From: JAHWKI01 sp035513575
GTDB lineage: Bacteria; Gemmatimonadota; Gemmatimonadetes; Longimicrobiales; RSA9
Length of the DNA: 64,000 nt
Assembly (NCBI GenBank): GCA_035513575.1
Contig: DATKBW010000045.1
Location: 1-64,000, forward strand
Direction of reading: 5' to 3'
The translations under genes were made by a program, and so were the position numbers. Positions 18,525-26,420 of this stretch are shown piece after piece (position 1 is the first letter of the stretch; every line of letters begins with the position of its first letter). The notes under the pieces were generated by a model that saw only the letters and a list, made by a program, of their open reading frames with translations, searched no databases and was not told where the DNA came from.

Positions 18525-19307
18525 ATGAGACGAGGACTGCTGGTGCTGGCCGCCGCTGTCGCCGCCGCGGCGGCGAGCGGGTGTGGTGGCGGTGATGTGG
18601 CCGTCGTCGCGGCGCTGGAAGGCGAGGCCGCGGGCGCGGGGACGGACGGTGCGGTCGCCCTGGGCTCGCTGGAAATCCGCCTCCTCCCTTACGACCGCGA
18701 CGCCATTTTCGACTCCCTGACCGGGGCGTACTCGCAGCCGGAGCCGCAGCTGCCTGACTCGGTGGCGCGGCTCCAGGACCTGGTGTCGCAGCGGCAGCAG
18801 GAATGGCGGCAGGCGGAGGGCCGGTGGGGGCTGCTGCGGGACAGCCTCAAGGCCATTGCCGACCGGATGAACCAGATGGACCAGCGGTCGGGCCAGTACT
18901 TCGCCCTCTTCCAGGACTTCAACGCGCTGGATGACGAGGTGCAGACGCTGGAGACGCGGTCCCGGGAGGCGTTCCAGGAGTTCAGCTCGCTGCAGACGCG
19001 GTTGAACCAGCAGTCACAGGAGATCCGGCTTCGGCACCGGGCCTGGGCGGACGAGGCGTACGCACCGGTGGACTCGATCATCGAGGCGCGCCTGGAAGAG
19101 ACGGGTCTCGAGGAGCTCGCCGACACGACGGACGCGCAGGGCGTCGCCCGTTTCCGGGGTGTGAGGCCGGGCCAGTGGTGGGTGCACGCGCGCTTCGATC
19201 GGCAGTACGACGAGCTCTACTGGAACGAGCCCATCGAGGTGCCGCGGGGCGAAGAGCTGGTGGTCCGTCTGAACCGCGACAACGCAGAGGTCAGACAGAA
19301 GATGTGA
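18525..19307 (+). CDS. coiled-coil lipoprotein with carboxypeptidase-regulatory-like C-terminus
   Basis: This 260-aa lipoprotein has a leader ending in ASGC (Cys at about residue 20). Residues 75-175 are strongly helical and rich in Gln, Glu and Arg (for example QRQQEWRQAEGRW and LETRSREAFQEF), a long coiled coil. The last 80 residues form a small beta domain with TDAQGVARFRGVRPGQWWVHARF, the pattern of carboxypeptidase-regulatory-like or Cna-B-like folds that carry prosthetic beta-sandwiches. It probably spans part of the periplasm. The function is unknown. It ends 1 nt before fadJ. Confidence 0.7.
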   Translation: MRRGLLVLAAAVAAAAASGCGGGDVAVVAALEGEAAGAGTDGAVALGSLEIRLLPYDRDAIFDSLTGAYSQPEPQLPDSVARLQDLVSQRQQEWRQAEGRWGLLRDSLKAIADRMNQMDQRSGQYFALFQDFNALDDEVQTLETRSREAFQEFSSLQTRLNQQSQEIRLRHRAWADEAYAPVDSIIEARLEETGLEELADTTDAQGVARFRGVRPGQWWVHARFDRQYDELYWNEPIEVPRGEELVVRLNRDNAEVRQKM

Positions 19308-19308
19308 C

Positions 19309-21465
19309 GTGGCCGACCCGATGAGCACGCACCGCCAGGCGGCGCTGACGCTGGAGAGGGACGGCGACGGCGTCGCCTGGCTCGTTTTCGACGACCCGGC
19401 CAGGAAGGTCAACGTCCTCTCCACGGCCGTGATGGAGCGTCTGTCGGCGCTCCTGGACGAGATCGAGCAGGGCGCCGCGGAGAGCGCCATCCGGGCGGTG
19501 GTGGTCCGCAGCGGGAAGGAAGGGAGCTTCATCGCCGGCGCGGACGTGGACGAGATCGCGGCGGTGACGGACCCGGCGGAGGCGAGCGGCCGGGCCGCCG
19601 AGGCGCAGATGATCTTCCAGCGGCTGCACACGCTCCCGGTCCCCACCGTGGCCGCCATCGACGGCGTCTGCCTGGGCGGTGGGACGGAGCTCGCCCTGGC
19701 GTGCGCGTTCCGCCTCGCCTCGGACCGCAAGGAGACGAAGATCGGCCTGCCGGAGGTCCGACTCGGGATCCTCCCGGGGTTCGGCGGGACGACGCGGCTG
19801 CCGCGGCTCATCGGCCTGGTGGCCGCCTCGGACCTGATCCTCACGGGCCGCACGGTGGACGCGCGCCGCGCCGAGAAGCTGGGTCTGGTCCACGAGCGCA
19901 TGCATCCGGGCGTGCTCTACGCCCGCGCGAAAGAGGTTGCGCTCGCCGCCGCGGCGGGCGGCCCGACGCCGTCGCGACAGCGCCCCGGCCGGCTGCAGCG
20001 CGCTGCGGAGGCCACCGCCCCGGGTCGCCGGTTCATCCTCTCGCAGGCGCGGAAGCAGGTCCTGAAGGAGACGAAGGGGCACTACCCCGCCCCGCTGCGG
20101 GCCATCGAGGTGATGCGGCAGTCCGCCGGGAAGTCGCTGGAGCGCGCGCTCGCCATCGAGGCCGAGGCGGTCGGGGACCTGATCGCCACGGACATCTCCA
20201 AGAACCTGATCCACGTCTTCCACCTGATGGAGGACGCCCGGAAGGCCGGCCCGGCGGCGGCGCCGCGCCCGGTGGAGCGGGTGGCGGTGCTGGGTGCGGG
20301 CGTGATGGGCGGTGGCATCGCCCAGCTCCTCGCGCACCGGGGCATCCGGGTCCGGCTCAAGGACATCAACCACGAGGCCCTCTCCGCCGGACTCCGCCAC
20401 GCCCGGGAGCAGTTCGACCGGCTGGTGAAACGGCGGAAGCTGCGGCGCCGCGAGGCGGAGGACCGGATGAGCGCCATCGCGCCGTCGCTGGATTACTCCG
20501 GCTTCGGCACCGTCGACCTGGTCATCGAGGCGGTGGTGGAGCGGATGGACGTGAAGCAGGCCGTGCTCCGGGAGACCGAGCAGGCCACCGGCGACGCGAT
20601 CCTCACCACCAACACGTCCTCCCTGTCGGTGACCGAGATGCAGCGGGCGCTGGAGCGACCGGCCAACTTCGCCGGGATGCACTTCTTCAATCCCGTCCAC
20701 CGCATGCCGCTCGTGGAGATCATCCGCGGCGAGGAGAGCAGCGACGAGGCGGTGGCGACGGTGTTCGCGCTGACCCGGAAGCTGGACAAGACGCCGGTGA
20801 TCGTGAAGGACGGCCCCGGCTTCCTCGTGAACCGCGTCCTCACGCCTTACCTGAACGAGGCCGGGTTCCTGCTGGCGGAGGGCGTTTCCATCGCGGAGAT
20901 CGATGCGGCGCTGGTGGAGTTCGGCATGCCCATGGGCCCGCTACGGCTGCTGGACGAGGTGGGCCTGGACATCGCGCGCCACGCCGGGCAGACCATGCAC
21001 GAGGCCTTCGGCGAGCGCCTCGAGCCGTCCCCCGCGCTCCGCGCCCTCGAGGGCACCGGCCGGCTCGGCCGGAAGAACGGCCGGGGGTTCTACCTGTACG
21101 AGGACGGGCGCGAGCAGCAGCCGGACCCGGCCATTTACGAGGAGCTCCGGGCCGCGGCAGGGGCCGGGCACCGCCCGATGGCCCCGGGAGTCATCCAGGA
21201 CCGCTGCGTCCTTCCCATGATCAACGAAGCCGGCCGGATCCTGGAGGATGGGATCGCCCGCTCCCCCGGCGACGTGGACCTGGCAATGATCACGGGCACC
21301 GGCTTCCCGCCCTTCCGCGGCGGGCTGCTCCGTTACGCCGACGCGGTGGGGCTCCGGACGATCCTGGCGAAGCTCGAATCGTTCGAGAAGGAGCTCGGCA
21401 TCCGGTTCGCCCCCGCGCCCCTGCTGCGCCGGAAAGCGGAGGCGGGGGAGGGGTTCTACGGCTGA
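19309..21465 (+). CDS. fadJ: bifunctional enoyl-CoA hydratase / 3-hydroxyacyl-CoA dehydrogenase
   Basis: This 718-aa multifunctional beta-oxidation alpha subunit has an N-terminal crotonase domain (about 10-190) with the oxyanion segments SFIAGADVDEIA and GGTELALAC and the catalytic Glu region LPEVRLGILPGFGGT. The NAD-binding dehydrogenase domain begins VAVLGAGVMGGGIAQ (about 325) and has the catalytic His in GMHFFNPVHRMP. Two C-terminal dehydrogenase domains follow. The start is GTG 19309 or ATG 19321. No thiolase partner is adjacent. The FadJ/FadB distinction cannot be settled by eye. Confidence 0.93.
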   Translation: MADPMSTHRQAALTLERDGDGVAWLVFDDPARKVNVLSTAVMERLSALLDEIEQGAAESAIRAVVVRSGKEGSFIAGADVDEIAAVTDPAEASGRAAEAQMIFQRLHTLPVPTVAAIDGVCLGGGTELALACAFRLASDRKETKIGLPEVRLGILPGFGGTTRLPRLIGLVAASDLILTGRTVDARRAEKLGLVHERMHPGVLYARAKEVALAAAAGGPTPSRQRPGRLQRAAEATAPGRRFILSQARKQVLKETKGHYPAPLRAIEVMRQSAGKSLERALAIEAEAVGDLIATDISKNLIHVFHLMEDARKAGPAAAPRPVERVAVLGAGVMGGGIAQLLAHRGIRVRLKDINHEALSAGLRHAREQFDRLVKRRKLRRREAEDRMSAIAPSLDYSGFGTVDLVIEAVVERMDVKQAVLRETEQATGDAILTTNTSSLSVTEMQRALERPANFAGMHFFNPVHRMPLVEIIRGEESSDEAVATVFALTRKLDKTPVIVKDGPGFLVNRVLTPYLNEAGFLLAEGVSIAEIDAALVEFGMPMGPLRLLDEVGLDIARHAGQTMHEAFGERLEPSPALRALEGTGRLGRKNGRGFYLYEDGREQQPDPAIYEELRAAAGAGHRPMAPGVIQDRCVLPMINEAGRILEDGIARSPGDVDLAMITGTGFPPFRGGLLRYADAVGLRTILAKLESFEKELGIRFAPAPLLRRKAEAGEGFYG

Positions 21466-22058
21466 GGACGACGCCCCGGCCGGTCCGCATCCGCTATCAC
21501 CGCCCCCCCGACCGCGAGGAGGTCTTCCACCAGACGCTGGTCCACGAGACCGCCGAGGTGCTGGTGACCTGGCTGCCCCGGGCCGGGATCGCCCGCCCCG
21601 TGGTCATCGAGGGCCGGACGATGCTGGAGGCGGACTCGCCCGTCGTCTGGTTCACGTTCCCGGGAGCCCACCACGACATTGGCCGGTTCCACACCCCCGA
21701 GGGCGTGCTCACCGCGACCTATGCCGACATCCTGACGCCCGTGGAGGTGGAAGGGGACGAGTGGCGGACCACCGACCTGTTCCTCGACGTCCTGCTCGAG
21801 CCCGGTCGCGCTCCCGTGGTGCTGGACGCGGACGAGCTGGAAGAGGCGGTGGCGAAGGGGTGGCTGGACCCTGCCATGGCGCGGCTGGCCGAGGCGGAGG
21901 CCGCCCGGCTCGTGGCGGCGGCGCGCGCCGGGTCGTGGCCGCCCCCCGTCGTCCGGGAGTGGCCGCTGGAGCGGGCCCGCGCCGCGGCCACCCGCGGGCA
22001 CACGTCGCCGGGGTCCGGTGTATCCCCGGCGACCCCACGATCGCAACCGGAGGACTGA
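21462..22058 (+). CDS. DUF402 domain protein
   Basis: The frame begins PRPVRIRYHRPPDREEVFHQ and contains the DUF402 core: ADSPVVWFTFPGAHHDIGRFH, TPVEVEGDEWRTTDLFLDVLLEP and the acidic strand VVLDADELEEA. DUF402 proteins include nucleoside phosphatases such as Bacillus YtkD/YgaC-like proteins and a domain of FomD. No ATG, GTG or TTG precedes the conserved N-terminus in frame. The best start is CTG 21462, which overlaps the fadJ stop as CTGA, mirroring the ATGA/GTGA overlaps around it. From there the protein is 198 aa. It overlaps the next gene as TGATG. Family assignment is good; the start is tentative. Confidence 0.75.
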   Translation: MRTTPRPVRIRYHRPPDREEVFHQTLVHETAEVLVTWLPRAGIARPVVIEGRTMLEADSPVVWFTFPGAHHDIGRFHTPEGVLTATYADILTPVEVEGDEWRTTDLFLDVLLEPGRAPVVLDADELEEAVAKGWLDPAMARLAEAEAARLVAAARAGSWPPPVVREWPLERARAAATRGHTSPGSGVSPATPRSQPED

Positions 22059-22726
22059 TGCCGCACCGACCACTTCGCGCCCTCGCCCTCGCGGCGCTGG
22101 CCGCCCCCCTCCTCGCCGCCGCGCCGGGCGCGCTGGCCGCCCAGGCGGCCCCCGCGCCCGCGGGCCCGGACGCGATCATCCAGCGGGCGCTGGAGAGCCG
22201 GACCAAGGGGAACGCGGACGCGGCGGTCGTGGTGTTCGAGATCGCGGACTTCCAGTGTCCGTACTGCGCCACGTTCTCCCGCACGGTCGCCCCGGCGGTG
22301 GACGAGAAGTACGTCGATACCGGGAAGGTGCAGTGGGTGTTCGTGAACATGCCGCTCCACACGCACCCCCTGGCCTGGCACGCCGCCGAGGCCGCGCTGT
22401 GCGCCGGTGTGGCCGGGGACAAGTTCTGGGCGATGCACGACCGGCTGTTCGAGGAGCAGCAGGCGTGGGGCCGCGCCGCCGACCCCGGTGCCCGGTTCGC
22501 GGAGTACGCCCGCGCCCTGGGCGTTCCCATGGCCGAATACGGGACGTGCGTGGACCAGGACCAAGTGGCCAGCCTGATCCTCCAGGACGTGGGGTCCGCC
22601 GTGAGCGCCCGCGTGGACGGGACGCCCACGTTCATCATCATGAAGGGGCAGCAGGTGGTGCAGCGGCTCGTGGGCGTGCAGAGCCCCGAGGAGTGGAGCA
22701 GGATCCTGGACGAGGCGCTCAGGTAG
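22058..22726 (+). CDS. periplasmic DsbA-like thioredoxin-fold protein
   Basis: This is a 222-aa secreted protein. A signal peptide (about 1-29, ending GALAA) is followed by a DsbA/Thioredoxin_4 domain with active-site CPYC in FQCPYCATF and the cis-Pro loop VDGTPTFIIM. A further Cys pair (ALCAG, GTCVD) lies in the helical insert. It probably oxidises or isomerises disulfides in exported proteins. The start at 22058 overlaps the DUF402 stop by one base, with GGAGG upstream. It converges on VKOR and a second DsbA-like gene, its likely partners. Confidence 0.9.
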   Translation: MPHRPLRALALAALAAPLLAAAPGALAAQAAPAPAGPDAIIQRALESRTKGNADAAVVVFEIADFQCPYCATFSRTVAPAVDEKYVDTGKVQWVFVNMPLHTHPLAWHAAEAALCAGVAGDKFWAMHDRLFEEQQAWGRAADPGARFAEYARALGVPMAEYGTCVDQDQVASLILQDVGSAVSARVDGTPTFIIMKGQQVVQRLVGVQSPEEWSRILDEALR

Positions 22727-22758
22727 GCGCGGACGGGCCCTCCCCGGCGGCGCGGTGC

Positions 22759-22786
22759 AACGGCGGCTTCCGCGGGGGCCGCCGTT
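22759..22786. terminator. bidirectional hairpin between convergent DsbA and VKOR genes
   Basis: AACGGCGGC (22759-22767) pairs perfectly with GCCGCCGTT (22778-22786) across a 10-nt loop, followed on the plus strand by CCTATTT. It lies exactly between the two convergent stop codons and could serve both. Confidence 0.65.
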
Positions 22787-22787
22787 C

Positions 22788-23219
22788 CTATTTCCGGAGC
22801 CGCTTCGCCTCGGGGAGGGAGAAGACGAACGTCGCCGAGGCGATGAGGGCGGAGGCGATGCACCAGCGGCACCACGCCTGGATGACCCATTCCTCGAGGG
22901 CGCTCAGGTAGAGGGAGAACGCGAACGCGGCCCCCGTGAGGAGCAGCAGCCCCCACGAGACCCAGGCCGCCGTGACGAACCGGGGCCGGGTTCCGGCGAG
23001 CGCCACCCCCAGGATCCCCAGGTACCCGGCCACCCCCCACGCGGCCACCGGGACGCCGAGGAAGTACGCGAACCTGGTGGCCTGGACGATCTCGCAGCCG
23101 CCGTCGATGCCGCACGCCAGCGTGCCCAGGTGGCCCAGCTTGTAGAGGAGGAGGTACGTGGAGACGAAGGCGCCCACGAGGGCGGCCGCCGCCACGACCA
23201 TCCTGTTCTGCGGCATCAT
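22788..23219 (-). CDS. vitamin K epoxide reductase (VKOR) family protein
   Basis: This is a 143-aa integral membrane protein with four transmembrane helices and the VKOR cysteine set: ACGIDGGCEIV for the loop pair and CRWC for the quinone-site CxxC. It re-oxidises DsbA-type proteins using quinone, replacing DsbB. The ATG at 23219 overlaps the upstream DsbA-like stop as ATGA, so the two are translated together. There is no fused thioredoxin domain; the partner is a separate protein here. Confidence 0.93.
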   Translation of the reverse strand: MMPQNRMVVAAAALVGAFVSTYLLLYKLGHLGTLACGIDGGCEIVQATRFAYFLGVPVAAWGVAGYLGILGVALAGTRPRFVTAAWVSWGLLLLTGAAFAFSLYLSALEEWVIQAWCRWCIASALIASATFVFSLPEAKRLRK

Positions 23220-23974
23220 TGACCGGCGCCGCCCTCCTCCTGGACGATCTCCTGCAGGATGGTGAGGAGCTGGTCCCCCATGTCCTGGATGGTGCGGCCG
23301 CCGACCAGGCGGTTGTTGATCAGGACGGTGGGCGTGCTCGCGACGCCGAGCTGCTCGCCCAGCCGCCGGTTGGCGGTGACCACGTCGGCGAACCGGTCGC
23401 TCCTGAGGCAGCGCTCGAATTCGCGCCGGTCGAGCCCGATCTCCGCCGCGTAGTCGACGAACTCGTCCGCGGCGTCCTGCTCGGCGGCCCAGTCCGACTG
23501 TTCCTGGTACAGCTTGTCGTGCATCGCCCAGTACGCGTCGCGCCCCTCGAGCTGCTGCTCGCCCCCGCAGCGCGCCGCGCGCGCCGCCAGGAAGGAGTGG
23601 ACATGGGACCCGCCCAGCGGGAAGTCGTAGTACACGAGCTGCGCCTGCCCTCGCTCGATGTACGGCATGAGGCGGGGCTTGACCTGAAGGGAAAACACGC
23701 CGCAGCCGGGGCACTGGAAATCGGCGAACTCCACGATCTTGACCGGAGCGTTCTCGTCCCCCAGCCGCAGCGGGGTGGCCCGTTCGTAGAGCTCCTGGAC
23801 GTTCGCGGTCTCGAGGTCGATCGGGTCCGTCGCCGTCGTGCCGCCACCACCGGCGAGGGCGTAGGCGATGGCGATGATCCCGGCCAGCGCGATGACCCCC
23901 AGCACGATGTAGAAGACCGTGTTGTTGCCGCCCGCCCCCTGCGGCGGCGTTCCCTTTCGCTGTCTCTGCGCCAC
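23216..23974 (-). CDS. membrane-anchored DsbA-like disulfide oxidoreductase
   Basis: This 252-aa protein has an N-terminal transmembrane anchor (about 20-43, VFYIVLGVIALAGIIAIAYA) and a periplasmic thioredoxin-fold domain with active-site CPGC in FQCPGCGVF, a Cys pair in the helical insert (RCGGE, RCLRS) and the cis-Pro loop ASTPTVLINN. It is coupled to VKOR by a 4-nt overlap. Together they form a complete disulfide-introducing pair. It probably shares VKOR with the secreted CPYC protein across the convergent terminator. Confidence 0.93.
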   Translation of the reverse strand: MAQRQRKGTPPQGAGGNNTVFYIVLGVIALAGIIAIAYALAGGGGTTATDPIDLETANVQELYERATPLRLGDENAPVKIVEFADFQCPGCGVFSLQVKPRLMPYIERGQAQLVYYDFPLGGSHVHSFLAARAARCGGEQQLEGRDAYWAMHDKLYQEQSDWAAEQDAADEFVDYAAEIGLDRREFERCLRSDRFADVVTANRRLGEQLGVASTPTVLINNRLVGGRTIQDMGDQLLTILQEIVQEEGGAGQ

Positions 23975-24058
23975 TTCGCGTCCCCTCCGTTTCCGTATGA
24001 GTTCCCGATGCCGCGGCCGGTGCGACTTCCGAAAGATGCGGGCGTTTCCGCGGGTGCG

Positions 24059-24760
24059 CTACTCGCCGAGGGCCTCGATCGCCGCCACGGCCCGCCCGGT
24101 CTCCGCCAGATCCGAGAGGACCACGTCCGCCCCGGCCTCCCACAGCTCTTCGGCGGTGTGCTTCCCGGTGGCCACGGCCACCGCCCAGACGCCGAGCGAC
24201 CGTCCGCAGGTCACGTCGAAGGGGGTGTCGCCGATGATCACCACGTCCCTGCCCCGGAAATGGATCCCGGACCGATACCGGGCGCGTCGCACCGCCACCG
24301 CCGGGAGACGGTCCCTGCGCTCGTGGTCGGAGCCGTAGGCGCCGAAGTCGAAGCGGTGCCAGAGATCCGCCGCGGAGAGCTTCAGCCTCGCCCCCTCCTC
24401 GATGTTCCCCGTCAGGAGCGCCACCAGGTGCTCGCCCGAAGCGTGGAGCGCGTCCAGGAGCGGCGGGACCCCCGGCAGCACGTCGACGCGGGCGCCCGGC
24501 CGCGCGAGCTCCTCCGCGAGCTCCCGCAGGTAGGACCGCCAGAGCCCGGTCAGCCCCGCGTCGATGGCGGCGTCCCCGAGACCCGCGATTCGCAGGAGCT
24601 CGCGGGCGATCTGGGGGTCCGTCCGCCCGTGGAAGTCGTACGTCTCGATGGGGCCGGTCTCGCCGTACGTATCCAGCAGCGCGCGGCGGAACGCGCGGGA
24701 TGCCGCGCCCCGCGTGCTGAGGAGCGTGCCATCGATGTCGAAGAGGACCAGCTTCCTCAC
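24059..24760 (-). CDS. HAD-superfamily phosphatase (phosphoglycolate phosphatase-like)
   Basis: This 233-aa cytoplasmic enzyme begins at GTG 24760, overlapping the S58 peptidase stop. Motifs are LVLFDIDGTLL (motif I), LTGNIEEGA (motif II region), a Lys/Arg-bearing segment, and VIIGDTPFDVTCG (motif IV). The helical cap (about 15-85) contains FHGRTDPQIARELL. The substrate is not predictable. It ends the run otherwise made of peptidase-like genes; 84 nt without recognisable features separate it from the DsbA-like gene downstream. Confidence 0.88.
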   Translation of the reverse strand: MRKLVLFDIDGTLLSTRGAASRAFRRALLDTYGETGPIETYDFHGRTDPQIARELLRIAGLGDAAIDAGLTGLWRSYLRELAEELARPGARVDVLPGVPPLLDALHASGEHLVALLTGNIEEGARLKLSAADLWHRFDFGAYGSDHERRDRLPAVAVRRARYRSGIHFRGRDVVIIGDTPFDVTCGRSLGVWAVAVATGKHTAEELWEAGADVVLSDLAETGRAVAAIEALGE

Positions 24761-25680
24761 GATGGCGTCCTGACGGCCCGCTGGATGGACTCCGCGACGG
24801 CCTCGGCCGCCATCGCCCCCAGCGCCAGCAGCGGTTCCGGCGGCAGCCGGTCGGCACGTTCCGCGGTGGACACGGCGAAGGTGAGGTCGCCATCGAAGGG
24901 CGTGTGGGCGGGGGCGATCCGCCGGGCCTGTCCCGCGGAGCCGGCGCGGGCCAGCCCCTGCAGCGCGGTCCGGTCCAGCGGGGCATCCGTGGCGACCACG
25001 CACAGCGTCGTGTTGGTCCCGGGGAACGCGGGCCAGCCGAGCCCGCCGGAGCGGAGCAGCCGGGCCGAGTCCGCGAAGCCGCCGTGCCCGTCCCGGGCGC
25101 CGGCGACGATCCGCCCGTCGCCATCCAGGACGTCGCCGAGCGCGTTGACCACCGCGAGAGCGCCGACCGTGAAGCCGGCACCGCGCACGGCCGCGGTGCC
25201 CACGCCCCCGGCCATGGCCCGCTCGGGCCCGAGGACCTTCCCCACCGTCGCGCCCGTCCCGGCGCCGACCCGCCCCTCCGTCACGTCGCTGCCGGCGGCT
25301 TCGCAGGCGGCGCGGCCCATGGCGGGATCCGGACGGCGGTCGGGGCGGCCCACGGCCAGGTCGAAGATCACCGCCGCGGGGACGATGGGGACGCGCGCCA
25401 CCCCCGCGTCGAACCCGTGGCCGTGCTCTTCGAGCCACGAGGCGACGCCGTCCGCCGCCGCCAGGCCGAACGCGGACCCCCCCGTGAGCAGGATCGCGTC
25501 GGCCCGATCCACGAGGTGAAGGGGGGAGATGGCCTCGAGCTCGCGGGTCCCGGTGGCCGTGCCGCGCACGTCGCAGGCCGCCCGGAAAGGGCCGAGGATG
25601 ACGGTGCAGCCGGTGACCGCGTCCCGGTCGGTTGCATGGCCCACGCGGATCCCCGGCACATCGGTGATGCGGCCGCTCAC
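24757..25680 (-). CDS. P1/S58 family peptidase (DmpA-like)
   Basis: This 307-aa member of the autoprocessing S58 family includes L-aminopeptidase D-Ala-esterase and beta-peptidyl aminopeptidase relatives. Conserved blocks are TDVPGIRVGHATD near the start, LLTGGSAFGLAAADGV, GAGTGATVGK and PGTNTTLCVVATDAPL, which carries the expected self-cleavage/nucleophile region. GTG 25680 overlaps the preceding gene stop. No signal peptide is visible, so it is cytoplasmic. It lies between two amide-acting enzymes, which suggests a peptide or amide salvage role. Confidence 0.88.
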   Translation of the reverse strand: MSGRITDVPGIRVGHATDRDAVTGCTVILGPFRAACDVRGTATGTRELEAISPLHLVDRADAILLTGGSAFGLAAADGVASWLEEHGHGFDAGVARVPIVPAAVIFDLAVGRPDRRPDPAMGRAACEAAGSDVTEGRVGAGTGATVGKVLGPERAMAGGVGTAAVRGAGFTVGALAVVNALGDVLDGDGRIVAGARDGHGGFADSARLLRSGGLGWPAFPGTNTTLCVVATDAPLDRTALQGLARAGSAGQARRIAPAHTPFDGDLTFAVSTAERADRLPPEPLLALGAMAAEAVAESIQRAVRTPS

Positions 25681-26420
25681 GACCCGCTGCGCCCCCGGAC
25701 CTGGCTGGCGAACGCGGCGAAGAGCAGGATGTTGGGGTCGGTCTCCGGCGCCTCCGCCTCGTGGCGCTCGGGGTGCCACTGGACGCCGATGACCCAGTCG
25801 TGGTCCGTGGCCTCGATGCCCTCGATCAGGCCGTCGGTGGCGAGGGCGGTGCAGCGGATGTTGGAGCCCAGGTCCCTCACCGCCTGGTGATGGAAGGAGT
25901 TGATCTCCAGCGGCTCGCATTCCCGGAGGATCTCGCGCAGCAGGCTGGCGTCCTCGCAGCGCACCTCGTGGGTGTGCTCGCCCCAGGGCGCGTCCTGGTA
26001 ATGCGTGGCCTTCGTCCCCCACTGCGTCGGCAGGTCCTGGTACAGGGTGCCGCCGAAGTACACGTTCAGCACCTGCATGCCGCGGCAGATCCCCAGGACC
26101 GGCAGCTCCCGCTCCAGGGCCGCATCCAGCGCGCGCCACTCCATGGCGTCACGGCCGGCGTTCACCGTCCCGATCTCCGGAGTGGGCTCCTCGCCGTACC
26201 GGGCCGGGTCGATGTCCTCGCCGCCCGTGAGGACCAGCCCCGCGCACGCGTCGACCAGCCGCTCCACGGCCTCCGGCTCGTGGGCGGGCGTGACGAGGAT
26301 GGGCGTGAGCCCTACCCGCGCCAGGACTCTCACGTAATTGGCGTAAAGGGAGATCTGGGGCTTGCGGTGACCGCCCCCGTTGGGGTTCAGCGTCGTGGTG
26401 ACTGCGACGAAGGGATCCAT
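25677..26420 (-). CDS. gamma-glutamyl-gamma-aminobutyrate hydrolase family protein (C26, PuuD-like)
   Basis: This 247-aa class I glutamine-amidotransferase-fold hydrolase has LTGGEDIDPARYG, the nucleophile elbow LGICRGMQVLNV (Cys near 113) and the catalytic His/Glu in GVQWHPERHE. It would hydrolyse gamma-glutamyl amides. It overlaps alkaline phosphatase by 34 nt upstream and the S58 peptidase by 4 nt downstream, so it is in one operon with them. No other putrescine pathway genes are nearby, so the substrate is open. Confidence 0.88.
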   Translation of the reverse strand: MDPFVAVTTTLNPNGGGHRKPQISLYANYVRVLARVGLTPILVTPAHEPEAVERLVDACAGLVLTGGEDIDPARYGEEPTPEIGTVNAGRDAMEWRALDAALERELPVLGICRGMQVLNVYFGGTLYQDLPTQWGTKATHYQDAPWGEHTHEVRCEDASLLREILRECEPLEINSFHHQAVRDLGSNIRCTALATDGLIEGIEATDHDWVIGVQWHPERHEAEAPETDPNILLFAAFASQVRGRSGS

